Positions 7,621 through 15,462 of a DNA stretch of 16,886 nt are shown here, piece by piece. The notes beneath the pieces are model-generated. The model saw only the letters and a list, made by a program, of their open reading frames with translations, was not told the DNA's origin and made no database searches. How positions within the stretch are numbered: position 1 is the stretch's first letter; each line of letters starts with the position of its first letter. The DNA lies in NCBI GenBank assembly GCA_964487395.1, contig CAZAQH010000050.1, forward strand, positions 1 to 16,886. Direction: 5' to 3'. The translations under genes and the position numbers were made by a program. The DNA is from RGIG8767 sp964487395 (GTDB taxonomy: Bacteria; Bacillota; Clostridia; Lachnospirales; Lachnospiraceae).

Positions 7621-9108
7621 TTAAACATCGTAAAACGCATTATCGTCTGTAATCTCCAAATCAAAATGCATTTTATCTTCTTCCGTCTTAAATCCATAAT
7701 CCATTTCTTTTTTCTCATGTTTCTTAGGTAATGGAAGCGGATTTTCAATATAATTAATCTGCGGAATTATCTTTTCTTCTGTTTCTTCTATTTCTCTTGT
7801 TTCAACTGCAATTTCCACTTTATCTTCATTACTTTCTACAGGCAGTTCAACACTTTCCTCTTTTTTCTGTTCTTCTCTTATATTGTCAGTGACATCGGAT
7901 AATACAAGATTTCTTACGCCTTCCCCTGCTATCGTCATAAAGCAGACAGCCAAAATAAAGTAATACCCAAAAGGAACCGCCGGATTAAAGAAAATTAAGA
8001 AAGCGACTGTAATAAAAGCAATAAACACAAAAAGATGCACTTCATCATGTTCTGTTTTTAAGTACATAATAATATAACTGATACATAATACTAAAAAAGC
8101 AAGAAGAAAATCTATTTCCAAAAAGTTCTGCATATAATCGAGTCTAAAATGAACTGCATATCTGTTAAGGAAATAATCTTCTATCCCATACAAGGAAATC
8201 GTTCCATTTAAAACGGTTGGCAAAAAGGCTACCAGGAAAAATCCGATCAAACTTCCTGCTATATTTAATCCAATATTGAAAGCCTTTTGTAGTCCATTTT
8301 TCAATTTCATTTCACTGCATACTATTATTGGTAAAAAAAGTAATACACTAAATGCATTATCATATCCGGCTAAAACGCCAAATAATAATGATATTATAAA
8401 GGAAAAAATAACCTTCCCTTTTCTGTTTTTTAGAATTCCTTGATAAAGGGATAATATCCAAATTGATATCATGAAAATCAAAAGTAAAAGTGTTGATATC
8501 TGTGATTCCAATACATCCCTAAAAAACATTGGCAATACCGCAAGTCCCAAAACTGCCATTAATGCCGGAACTCTGCCCGCAAGTCTTTTTATAGCAGCAT
8601 ATGCAAAAACAAAACTTAAAAATTGTAAAAAGGTTTGTAAAAACCATACTGCTATCCCCTTATTCCCAAGGAATAAGAAACAACTTGATAAAAGAGAAGC
8701 ATATAATTGTGGGAGTGTCCATGCTGAAAATTCAAAATGATTCCCCTGTTCAATCATTGCATCATGAAATAACTGCAATGTCCTAAAATGATTTTCATCT
8801 ATTTCAGGAATCAGCAAAATACGGAATAAAAAGAATAAAATACACAAAACAACAATCCCAATTACCGTATAAATTTTTTCTCTTTTTTCTCTTCCCCGAT
8901 TACTCTTGCAGTTAACACCCCATTCTATTAGGCAAAAGAAAATCACAAGAACAAATGCACTGATTGCAATTATCCATTCGCTCTGTCTTACATTTACAAA
9001 ACCAAGAAATTTTAAAAATGAAGACATCGAAAAATAAAAAATCACCGCAAAAGAACACGAAAAAAGGAACCATAACAAATAGCTAAACCATGTCTTCCTT
9101 ACCCTCAT
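7621..9108 (-). CDS. Polytopic membrane protein of unknown function, possibly GT39/ArnT-like
   Basis: The 495-residue product has roughly ten hydrophobic segments over the first ~380 residues, then a ~100-residue charged, glutamate-rich tail that should be cytoplasmic. A polar segment after the early helices contains PEIDENHFR, in a place where GT39/PMT-type glycosyltransferases carry an acidic catalytic motif in the first external loop. The later helix pattern is compatible with that superfamily, but I see no diagnostic signature, so this is a tentative analogy. I placed the start at ATG 9108: the longer frame would begin with TTG at 9120 and its first codons contain the GGAGAGG ribosome-binding site for the ATG. 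It is the last gene of the corC-yebC-metY run, starting 24 bases after the metY stop, and a strong terminator follows. Confidence 0.7.
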   Translation of the reverse strand: MRVRKTWFSYLLWFLFSCSFAVIFYFSMSSFLKFLGFVNVRQSEWIIAISAFVLVIFFCLIEWGVNCKSNRGREKREKIYTVIGIVVLCILFFLFRILLIPEIDENHFRTLQLFHDAMIEQGNHFEFSAWTLPQLYASLLSSCFLFLGNKGIAVWFLQTFLQFLSFVFAYAAIKRLAGRVPALMAVLGLAVLPMFFRDVLESQISTLLLLIFMISIWILSLYQGILKNRKGKVIFSFIISLLFGVLAGYDNAFSVLLFLPIIVCSEMKLKNGLQKAFNIGLNIAGSLIGFFLVAFLPTVLNGTISLYGIEDYFLNRYAVHFRLDYMQNFLEIDFLLAFLVLCISYIIMYLKTEHDEVHLFVFIAFITVAFLIFFNPAVPFGYYFILAVCFMTIAGEGVRNLVLSDVTDNIREEQKKEESVELPVESNEDKVEIAVETREIEETEEKIIPQINYIENPLPLPKKHEKKEMDYGFKTEEDKMHFDLEITDDNAFYDV

Positions 9109-9132
9109 ATTCCTCTCCAATCTTAATTAATC

Positions 9133-10413
9133 TTAATATTCCATTGCCTGTTGTAAATCTCTAATAATATCATCTACATTTTCAATTCCGACTGACAAAC
9201 GAATTAAATCAGGTGCAACACCTGCTTCCATGAGCTGTTCGTTTGACATCTGGCGATGTGTATGGCTTGCCGGATGCAAAACACAAGTTCTTGCATCTGC
9301 AACATGAGTAACAATTGCTGCCAGCTTTAAGTGATCCATCATAGCTCCTGCTGCACTTCTTCCGCCTTTTAATCCAAATGCAATAACACCGCAGCTGCCA
9401 TTTGGCAAATATTTTTGGCCTAACTCATAATATTTATTACTCTTTAATCCCGGATAACTTACCCAGGCCACTTTATCATTTTTCTCTAAAAATTCAGCAA
9501 TCTTCTGTGCATTAAAGCAATGTCTTTCCATACGAAGTGGTAGTGTTTCCAATCCGATATTTAATAAAAAGGCATTCTGTGGAGACTGAATAGAACCCAA
9601 ATCTCTCATTATCTGTGCTGTTGCTTTTTGAATATATGCCATTTTACCAAATTTTTCAGCATATACAATTCCATGATAAGATTCATCCGGAGTGCATAAT
9701 CCTTTGAATTTATCAGGGTATTTCATCCAGTCAAAATTACCGGAATCCACAATAGCACCACCTACTGTCATACCATGTCCATCCATATATTTAGTCGTTG
9801 AATGCGTAACAATATCGGCACCCCATTTAAATGGATTACAGTTAATCGGAGTAGCAAATGTATTATCAACAATTAATGGTACCTGATGATCATGTGCTGC
9901 TTTTGCAAACTTTTCAATATCGAGTACTATCATAGTTGGATTAGATATTGTCTCGGCAAACACGCATTTTGTATTGGGTTTAAATGCTTTAGATAATGTA
10001 TCAATGTCATCATCCGGATCAACAACCGTACATTCAATTCCCATTTTTTTCATTGTAACGGTTAATAAATTATATGTGCCACCATATACAGAAGATGACA
10101 TAATAACATGATCGCCGGCTTCACAAATATTGAAAACAGCAAAATAATTAGCAGCTTGTCCTGATGAAGTAAGCATTGCTGCAACTCCACCTTCCAACTC
10201 ACAAATCTTTTTAGCGACAAAATCATTGGTTGGATTCTGTAATCTTGTATAGAAATAACCTTCTGCCTCTAAATCAAATAATTTACCCATCTGTTCTGAG
10301 GAATCGTATTTGAAAGTTGTGCTCTGGTATATTGGTAATATTCTTGGCTCACCATTTTTAGGTTTCCAGCCTGATTGAATGCATATTGTTTCTTTTTCAT
10401 AATTCTCACTCAT
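9133..10413 (-). CDS. metY: O-acetylhomoserine sulfhydrylase (aminocarboxypropyltransferase)
   Basis: This 426-residue cytoplasmic enzyme is of the Cys/Met-metabolism PLP family. It combines O-acetylhomoserine with sulfide (or methanethiol) to make homocysteine (or methionine). The PLP lysine is K208 in HSTTKYMDGHG; D183 in VDNTFATP should hold the pyridine nitrogen. YTRLQNPTN at 55-63 and SSGQAA at 83-88 are the other family blocks. The length of about 425 residues and the C-terminal SVGIENVDDIIRDL favour MetY over the shorter MetB/MetC type. AAGGGGATAATAAA precedes the ATG. It starts 23 bases after yebC in the same direction. There is no room for a SAM riboswitch or T-box before it, and none is visible before the operon, so control would have to come from the corC promoter. 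Confidence 0.93.
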   Translation of the reverse strand: MSENYEKETICIQSGWKPKNGEPRILPIYQSTTFKYDSSEQMGKLFDLEAEGYFYTRLQNPTNDFVAKKICELEGGVAAMLTSSGQAANYFAVFNICEAGDHVIMSSSVYGGTYNLLTVTMKKMGIECTVVDPDDDIDTLSKAFKPNTKCVFAETISNPTMIVLDIEKFAKAAHDHQVPLIVDNTFATPINCNPFKWGADIVTHSTTKYMDGHGMTVGGAIVDSGNFDWMKYPDKFKGLCTPDESYHGIVYAEKFGKMAYIQKATAQIMRDLGSIQSPQNAFLLNIGLETLPLRMERHCFNAQKIAEFLEKNDKVAWVSYPGLKSNKYYELGQKYLPNGSCGVIAFGLKGGRSAAGAMMDHLKLAAIVTHVADARTCVLHPASHTHRQMSNEQLMEAGVAPDLIRLSVGIENVDDIIRDLQQAMEY

Positions 10414-10436
10414 TTTATTATCCCCTTTGCTGTCTT

Positions 10437-11165
10437 TTATTCATCCCAGTTAGAATATACTGCCTGTACATCATCATCTTCATCTAATAAATCAAGGATT
10501 CTTTGAATGTTTTTAATTGCACTTTCATCTGTTAATTCTACATATGTCTGTGGAATCATAGTTACTTCACTTGATGCCATCTCAATTTTATTTTCTTTTA
10601 AGGCTTCCACTACACCATCAAGTGCATCTGGAGCTGTCAAAATTTCAAAACTATCTTCTTCTTCTGCAAAATCATCTGCGCCTGCATCTAATGCAATCAT
10701 CATTAAATCATCTGCATCCATATCACATTCTTCTTTATCAATGATAATCTGTCCCTTTTCATCAAACATAAAAGATACGCATCCCGGTGTTCCAATGCTT
10801 CCCTGTCCTTTTGTAAATGCGCTTCTTATATTTGCTGCTGTACGGTTTTTATTATCTGTAAGAGTATTTACAATAACTGCAATTCCGTTTGGACCATAGC
10901 CTTCATATGTAATATATTCATAATTAACATTGCCGGCATCTCCTGCAGCTTTTTTGATTCCTCTTTCAATTGTATCGTTTGGCATATTGTTTGCTTTTGC
11001 TTTTGCAACTACCTGTGAAAGCTTAAAATTATTATTGATATCCGGTCCGCCTTCTTTAACTGCTACTGCAATTTCTCTTCCGAGAATCGTAAAAATTTTA
11101 CCTTTTGCAGCATCATTTCTCTCCTTTTTATGCTTGATGTTAGCAAATTTTGAATGTCCTGACAT
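10437..11165 (-). CDS. yebC: YebC/PmpR/TACO1 family protein
   Basis: The 242-residue protein begins with the diagnostic MSGHSKFANIKHKKERNDAA and contains the family core, including an acidic stretch near the middle and an acidic C-terminus ending in LLDEDDDVQAVYSNWDE. Family members have been described as DNA-binding regulators and, more recently, as ribosome-associated factors that help translation of difficult motifs such as polyproline; sequence alone does not decide between them. I set the start at 11165. A longer frame to 11225 adds a lysine-rich stretch that overlaps corC and lacks family similarity. The ribosome-binding site AAAGGAG (11177-11183) overlaps the corC stop codon, so translation of the two genes may be coupled. 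metY follows after 23 bases. Confidence 0.95.
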   Translation of the reverse strand: MSGHSKFANIKHKKERNDAAKGKIFTILGREIAVAVKEGGPDINNNFKLSQVVAKAKANNMPNDTIERGIKKAAGDAGNVNYEYITYEGYGPNGIAVIVNTLTDNKNRTAANIRSAFTKGQGSIGTPGCVSFMFDEKGQIIIDKEECDMDADDLMMIALDAGADDFAEEEDSFEILTAPDALDGVVEALKENKIEMASSEVTMIPQTYVELTDESAIKNIQRILDLLDEDDDVQAVYSNWDE

Positions 11166-11181
11166 AATACCTGTTTCTCCT

Positions 11182-12126
11182 TTAATCTTCTTTTTGTTCT
11201 TTTTCTTTTCCTTCAAAAGGCACATTGTCTTTTGAAAGTTTTGTTACTAAAACTCTTTGAATCATTTTATTCTCTACGGATATTACTTTGAAATTATATC
11301 CATCAATCGTAATATCAAAGCGATCTTTTTTATCCGGTATTTTTTCCATCTTAGAAATCAGAAAACCATTAATTGTCTCAAAATCATCTTCATTAAATGA
11401 AATTTGAAATCTTTTTTCTAACTCCTCAAGCGGTGTCATACCTTCTATAATATATTTGTTTTTTCCTTTTTCTTCTATATGACCTTCTTCCTCATCATAT
11501 TCATCCATAATATTCCCGACAATTTCTTCCAGAATATCTTCCATGGCAATAAGACCGGACGTTTGTCCATATTCGTCTATAACAATAACCATCTGAAGGT
11601 TTGTGGACTGCATTGTCGAAAAAAGTGCGTCTAATTTTCTTGTCTCCGGGATGAATTTAGCTTCCCTTAAAAGACCATCAATCTCACCAACCATTTTTTT
11701 TGTACTGCTTTTTTGATTCCGAATACGAAGAGCATCTTTTAGATGCAGGATTCCAATGATATGATCCAGGTTCTCTTCATAAACCGGAAATCTGGAATTA
11801 TTTTCGCTCAGCATAAAAGATATCGCATCTTCTAACTTCATAGATGCATCAATTGCCACAATATTACTGCGGTCAGTCATGATATCCTGTGCTTTTTTAT
11901 CACCGAATTCAAAAATATTTGTAATCATTTCCGCTTCACTTGCTTCTATATATCCCTGCTCATGTCCTTCATTCACCATAGAAAGAATTTCGGCTTCAGC
12001 TGCTTTTTTTGCAAGCCTTCTTTCTCTAAAGAATGTCAGAACACGCTCCGTTATGTATAAAAGAAGATCTACCACTATTAAAATAATACAAATATTCAAT
12101 ATGGCCATAGGCCCGCCATCATCCAT
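11182..12126 (-). CDS. CorC/HlyC-like CBS-domain protein with a short membrane anchor
   Basis: The 314-residue protein has one hydrophobic helix at about residues 8-25. A linker and two CBS domains follow (about 84-137 and 148-205), with the DEYGQTSGLIAMEDILEEIVG motif region at 184-204. A CorC/HlyC C-terminal domain occupies about 222-300. The usual full-length hemolysin/Mg-Co-efflux family (about 420 residues) starts with a multi-helix DUF21 domain; that domain is absent. In this respect it resembles E. coli CorC, with an anchor added. Likely roles are adenine-nucleotide sensing and control of Mg/Co export, inferred from the family. AAGGAG precedes ATG 12126 by 8 bases. It heads an operon with yebC, metY and a membrane protein. 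Confidence 0.88.
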   Translation of the reverse strand: MDDGGPMAILNICIILIVVDLLLYITERVLTFFRERRLAKKAAEAEILSMVNEGHEQGYIEASEAEMITNIFEFGDKKAQDIMTDRSNIVAIDASMKLEDAISFMLSENNSRFPVYEENLDHIIGILHLKDALRIRNQKSSTKKMVGEIDGLLREAKFIPETRKLDALFSTMQSTNLQMVIVIDEYGQTSGLIAMEDILEEIVGNIMDEYDEEEGHIEEKGKNKYIIEGMTPLEELEKRFQISFNEDDFETINGFLISKMEKIPDKKDRFDITIDGYNFKVISVENKMIQRVLVTKLSKDNVPFEGKEKEQKED

Positions 12127-12138
12127 TTCTTATGCTCC

Positions 12139-12176
12139 TTACAAAATGTTATCTTATAGAATATACCATTTTGTAA
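12139..12176. repeat. Perfect 10-bp dyad around the corC promoter -10
   Basis: TTACAAAATG (12139-12148) and CATTTTGTAA (12167-12176) are exact inverted copies separated by 18 bases. One arm lies in the -35/-10 spacer and the other meets the corC ribosome-binding site. Because the promoter-side arm is upstream of the start point, an RNA hairpin is impossible from this promoter, which favours a DNA operator. A related TTTTACAAAT lies at 12200-12209. Confidence 0.5.
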
Positions 12177-12188
12177 AATAAACGTCAA
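12160..12188 (-). promoter_or_regulatory. Sigma-A promoter of the corC-yebC-metY operon
   Basis: The minus strand shows TTGACG (12183-12188), a 17-base spacer, and TATATT (12160-12165). A TG one base before the -10 gives an extended -10. The start would fall near 12153, about 27 bases before the corC ATG. It lies wholly in the gap between mazF and corC, separating two transcription units. Confidence 0.75.
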
Positions 12189-12215
12189 GAAATCCACTGT
12201 TTTACAAATATATCG

Positions 12216-12554
12216 TTATTTGAGTTCAAGACTGATTTTTAAAGCTTCATTTACTCTTTTCATAATAGTTTCATCAAGATGACATACCTTATCTTTCAAT
12301 CTTTTTTTATCAATTGTCCTTAGCTGTTCTAATAATATTACCGAATCTTTTACTATTTCGTATTGTTCACTGTTAAGTTCAATGTGTGTGGGCAGCTTTG
12401 CCTTATTTAGTTTGCTTGTAACCGCCGCACATATTATTGTCGGTGAATGTTTATTACCTATATCATTTTGTATAATTACAACCGGTCTTATTCCGCCCTG
12501 TTCCGAACCAATAACCGGGCGTAAATCGGCATAGTAAATATCTCCTCGTTTCAC
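12216..12554 (-). CDS. mazF: MazF/PemK-type mRNA interferase (EndoA-like), no adjacent antitoxin
   Basis: The protein of about 112 residues closely follows Bacillus EndoA/MazF. It has VKRGDIYYADL at the N-terminus, GSEQGGIRPVVIIQND, then AAVTSKLNKAKLPTH, and SVILLEQLRTIDKKRL near the C-terminal third. MazF enzymes are dimeric sequence-specific RNases. The conserved arginine of GGIRPVV and the Thr-Ser of AAVTS correspond to the catalytic positions in the family. The first codon is GTG. I prefer 12554 because AAGGATGTGA, one mismatch from the full anti-Shine-Dalgarno match, ends 5 bases before it; the next GTG at 12563 sits inside that site. It follows alr by about 80 bases, as in Bacillus, but the antitoxin gene normally found between them is missing. 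The corC promoter follows it. Confidence 0.93.
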   Translation of the reverse strand: MKRGDIYYADLRPVIGSEQGGIRPVVIIQNDIGNKHSPTIICAAVTSKLNKAKLPTHIELNSEQYEIVKDSVILLEQLRTIDKKRLKDKVCHLDETIMKRVNEALKISLELK

Positions 12555-12636
12555 ATTTTTCACATCCTTCTTACAATTTGGCAGTCAGCCATTTGTTGTA
12601 CTCACAGTATTAACCAAATTATCGAAGGGTATTCTT

Positions 12637-13830
12637 TTATAAGATTTTTTCTATGGAAACATCTTTAAAATAATCTTTTGAATATATTTCTTTTTTATTT
12701 TTAATAAAGACTCTTGGTATTCTTTTTCCAAGGTCACAGGCAAGTTCATAATTAAAACGGGTTGAAAGTTCTCCTATTTCTTCCATTGTAATAGATAATT
12801 CACCATTTCCACCAATTAAAGTAACAAGGTCTCCTTCTTTAGCATCCTCTATATTTGTAACGTCCACCATGAACTGATCCATACAAACTCTACCAAGAAT
12901 AGGTGCCTTTTTTCCTCGAATTAATACATATCCTTTTCCGGATAACATTCTCGGATAACCATCCCCATATCCAACCGGAATAGTCGCTATTTTTGTCGTG
13001 TCTGATGTAATAAAGGTTCCACCATAACTGACCGGTACTCCTGCCTCTACTTCTTTTATATAAGTAATATGACTTTCCAGGGTAAGAACAGGACGAAGGG
13101 GAACAATATCCTTTTTCACCTCATCAGATGGCCACAAACCATACAATGTAATTCCAGCTCTTACAAGATCGTCATTAGCTTCCTGCAATTCAACTATCCC
13201 AGCACTGTTTGAGCAATGCACAAGCGGAAATTGATATGAAAATTCTTGTTCACATTCTTTTACAAAACCATGAAATTTATCCATTTGAATATGTGCACTG
13301 GTTTTATCGCTTTCATCTGCTCTGGCAAAATGAGTAAAAATACCTTCCACAGAAATATTGGATAACGAAAGTGCTTTTTTTACAAATGCCTTGCCTTCAT
13401 CATCCGGTCTGATTCCAATTCTTGACATACCGGTATCCACTTTAATATGAACATAACATATTTCTCCGGCTCTTTTTGCCGCTTCATTTATCTCGTTTAA
13501 CATATCTTCCCTGAAAACTGCAGGTCTTATATCGTTTTTAACAATTTCATCATAAGAAGATGGAAAGGCATACCCCAAAATAAGTATCGGTTTTTTAATT
13601 GATTCATTCCGAAGCTGCATTGCTTCTTCCACTGTTGCAACCGCATATCCATATACATAATCCAGTTTTTCCATTTCCCATGCAATCGGAACTGCTCCAT
13701 GACCGTAACCATCTGTTTTAATTACGCCCATTATTTTAGTTTCCGGTTTCAGATTGCTCTTCATCGCTTCTAAATTATCACAAATTGCATCTAAATCAAT
13801 TTTGGCACATACTCTCTCATAATGTTTCAT
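12637..13830 (-). CDS. alr: Alanine racemase
   Basis: The 397-residue PLP enzyme converts L- to D-alanine in the cytoplasm for peptidoglycan. The PLP lysine is K38 in GVIKTDGYGHG (family consensus VVKANAYGHG). The catalytic tyrosine is Y269 in VSYGGTF, corresponding to Tyr265 of the Geobacillus enzyme. The motif HIKVDTGMSRIG and the C-terminal GRVCMDQFMVD are also typical. Length and domain order (TIM barrel, then beta domain) are normal. AGAGGTAGCAAA precedes the ATG at 13830. It starts 17 bases after the nnrD stop and is followed by mazF, so it is probably read from the rex-side promoter. The C-terminus runs slightly past the usual end (SKDYFKDVSIEKIL), which is unremarkable. Confidence 0.97.
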   Translation of the reverse strand: MKHYERVCAKIDLDAICDNLEAMKSNLKPETKIMGVIKTDGYGHGAVPIAWEMEKLDYVYGYAVATVEEAMQLRNESIKKPILILGYAFPSSYDEIVKNDIRPAVFREDMLNEINEAAKRAGEICYVHIKVDTGMSRIGIRPDDEGKAFVKKALSLSNISVEGIFTHFARADESDKTSAHIQMDKFHGFVKECEQEFSYQFPLVHCSNSAGIVELQEANDDLVRAGITLYGLWPSDEVKKDIVPLRPVLTLESHITYIKEVEAGVPVSYGGTFITSDTTKIATIPVGYGDGYPRMLSGKGYVLIRGKKAPILGRVCMDQFMVDVTNIEDAKEGDLVTLIGGNGELSITMEEIGELSTRFNYELACDLGKRIPRVFIKNKKEIYSKDYFKDVSIEKIL

Positions 13831-13847
13831 TTTGCTACCTCTTTTGT

Positions 13848-15407
13848 TTATTTCATTACATTATAGTATTGTTCAATAATATCACTTGCAATGCAAAAGG
13901 AATTACCGGTCTTTTTAGCTGCCAGTTCTCCTGCCTTACCATGAAGATACACTGATATGCAGACCGCATCAAAAATACTTTCTTTTTCACTTTTTTTATT
14001 TTGAATCTGTGCAGCAATAGATGCAATAAGTCCTGTCAAAACATCGCCACTTCCAGCCGTTGCCATGGCATCATTTCCGGTTAGATTTAAATAAATCGGC
14101 TCTTTTTCTTTGCAAATAATTGTTCTACAGTCCTTCAAAACTACAATACCTTGCACTTTACCAGAAAACTCTCTGCACAAATCTAATCTATTTAAAATGA
14201 CTTCTTTTATATCTTTATGCATTAATCTGGAAAATTCTTTTATATGGGGTGTAAAAATCACGTCCCCTCTTTTTTCATTATCCTGTTGTCTTGCACATAA
14301 TAAATCAAAAATGTCCTGTTGCTTAGCTAAAATTGTAATTGCATCTGCATCCAGTACAATGGATTTCTTTTCTGTTTTTAACACTTCTTTTAATATTTCA
14401 CATGCCACTTCATCTGTTCCCATACCAGGACCTGCCGCAATTATATCGCACCAGTCAATTGCTTTTTTTAATTTGGGTATTGCATCTTCTTTTGTGGTAT
14501 ATGCATAAACAATTGCTTCTGGAATCATTTTCCTTATAATCTCTGCATTTTCATCCTCTGTGACCACACAAACCATTCCACAGCCACTTCTTAAAGATGA
14601 TTCTGCACACAAAAGACTTGCACCGCTCATGTCATTTCTGCCTGCAATTATAAGCACTTTCCCAAATGTGCCTTTATTACCATATGGATCTCTTTTTAAA
14701 TCAATTAAAGTATTTCCCGTCGTAGTAATATCATACGTGAACATTTCCGGATACGTTCCATAAAAAGAGTATTCATTAATTCCAATCTTTTCTTTTTTTA
14801 TAATACCTACATATTTATTTGTTTCTCCTAAATACAATCCCCTTTTTATAAACCCAAAGGTAACCGTTATATCTGCCATAATAGCACAGCCTAATATATG
14901 TCCGGTAGAAGCATCTATTCCGGATGGAATATCAACACTGATTATATGGCTTTTTTTATTATTAATCTCTTGAATCAATTCCTTTAATTCACCATCAATA
15001 ACTCTGTTTAACCCAACTCCAAAAATTCCATCGATAATAACCTCGTATTCCTTTTTGGGCATCTGATAAAAAAAAGGAATCTCATATAAAATTGCAATAT
15101 TTTTCTGTTTTTCCAAACTTTCGTTGGTTTTATCCATACACACAAAAATATCAACATTAAAGCCAATTTCCTTTAATATTCTTCCGGTTGCAATTGCATC
15201 TGCACCATTGTTGCCACCTCCGGCAACAATAAGTATTGCAGACTTATGCTTTTGAATATCCTTTTTTTCATAATATCTAACAACTTCCCCTGCAACAGCA
15301 TTGGCTGCCCTTTCTATTAAAACCGGTTGGGAAATACCAGTTTTTTCAATGGTATTATTATCGTATTTTTGCATTTCCTCTGTAGAAACAAGATATTCCA
15401 TTTCCAT
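13848..15407 (-). CDS. nnrD: Bifunctional NAD(P)HX epimerase / ADP-dependent NAD(P)HX dehydratase
   Basis: The 519-residue fusion repairs hydrated NAD(P)H. The N-terminal YjeF/NnrE epimerase half has VAGGGNNGADA at 61-71, DGIFGVGL at 126-133 and SVDIPSGID at 158-165. The ribokinase-like NnrD half starts near residue 235, with AGPGMGTDE, VLDADAITIL, FTPHIKEFSRL and NDAMATAGSGDVLTG, where D455 is the likely catalytic base. The usual TPHPGE motif is TPHIKE here, a mild variation. AAGGGGTGA lies 4 bases upstream of ATG 15407. It lies downstream of rex and the coiled-coil gene and 17 bases before alr. Association with the NADH sensor Rex fits a role in cofactor homeostasis. A hairpin just upstream of its ribosome-binding site may modulate expression. 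Confidence 0.95.
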   Translation of the reverse strand: MEMEYLVSTEEMQKYDNNTIEKTGISQPVLIERAANAVAGEVVRYYEKKDIQKHKSAILIVAGGGNNGADAIATGRILKEIGFNVDIFVCMDKTNESLEKQKNIAILYEIPFFYQMPKKEYEVIIDGIFGVGLNRVIDGELKELIQEINNKKSHIISVDIPSGIDASTGHILGCAIMADITVTFGFIKRGLYLGETNKYVGIIKKEKIGINEYSFYGTYPEMFTYDITTTGNTLIDLKRDPYGNKGTFGKVLIIAGRNDMSGASLLCAESSLRSGCGMVCVVTEDENAEIIRKMIPEAIVYAYTTKEDAIPKLKKAIDWCDIIAAGPGMGTDEVACEILKEVLKTEKKSIVLDADAITILAKQQDIFDLLCARQQDNEKRGDVIFTPHIKEFSRLMHKDIKEVILNRLDLCREFSGKVQGIVVLKDCRTIICKEKEPIYLNLTGNDAMATAGSGDVLTGLIASIAAQIQNKKSEKESIFDAVCISVYLHGKAGELAAKKTGNSFCIASDIIEQYYNVMK

Positions 15408-15420
15408 CTGCTCACCCCTT

Positions 15421-15462
15421 TTGTCAAACGAACAGCCCTGAATCCAAAGGTCTTCAAGGCTG
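15421..15462 (-). terminator. Possible weak terminator or attenuator before nnrD
   Basis: The minus strand forms a 10-bp stem, CAGCCTTGAA with TTCAGGGCTG, including one G-U pair and a 10-base loop. A broken T-run (TTCGTTTG) follows. The left arm contains the TGA stop of the coiled-coil gene and the structure ends about 25 bases before the nnrD start. The poor T-run makes partial termination more likely than full termination. Confidence 0.45.

Noticed and set aside
9121..9135. SAM riboswitch or T-box for metY
   Set aside because: The gaps around metY are 12-24 bases and the corC leader is under 30 bases, too short for either element.
10507..10899. Plus-strand open frame of 130 codons, and another at 10930-11235
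   Set aside because: Both are antisense shadows of yebC, rich in Ser and Phe as expected from the complement of acidic and lysine codons.
11166..11225. N-terminal extension of YebC starting at 11225
   Set aside because: It overlaps corC, is lysine-rich low complexity, and family proteins begin at MSGHSK with AAAGGAG upstream.
12564..12636. A degraded antitoxin gene between alr and mazF
   Set aside because: The 73-base gap contains no frame resembling a ribbon-helix-helix or MazE fragment; only a small TGGC/GCCA hairpin is visible.
14110..14508. Plus-strand open frame of 132 codons
   Set aside because: It lies entirely antisense to the nnrD kinase domain, has no ribosome-binding site and shows no protein-like composition; the opposite frame has clear family motifs.
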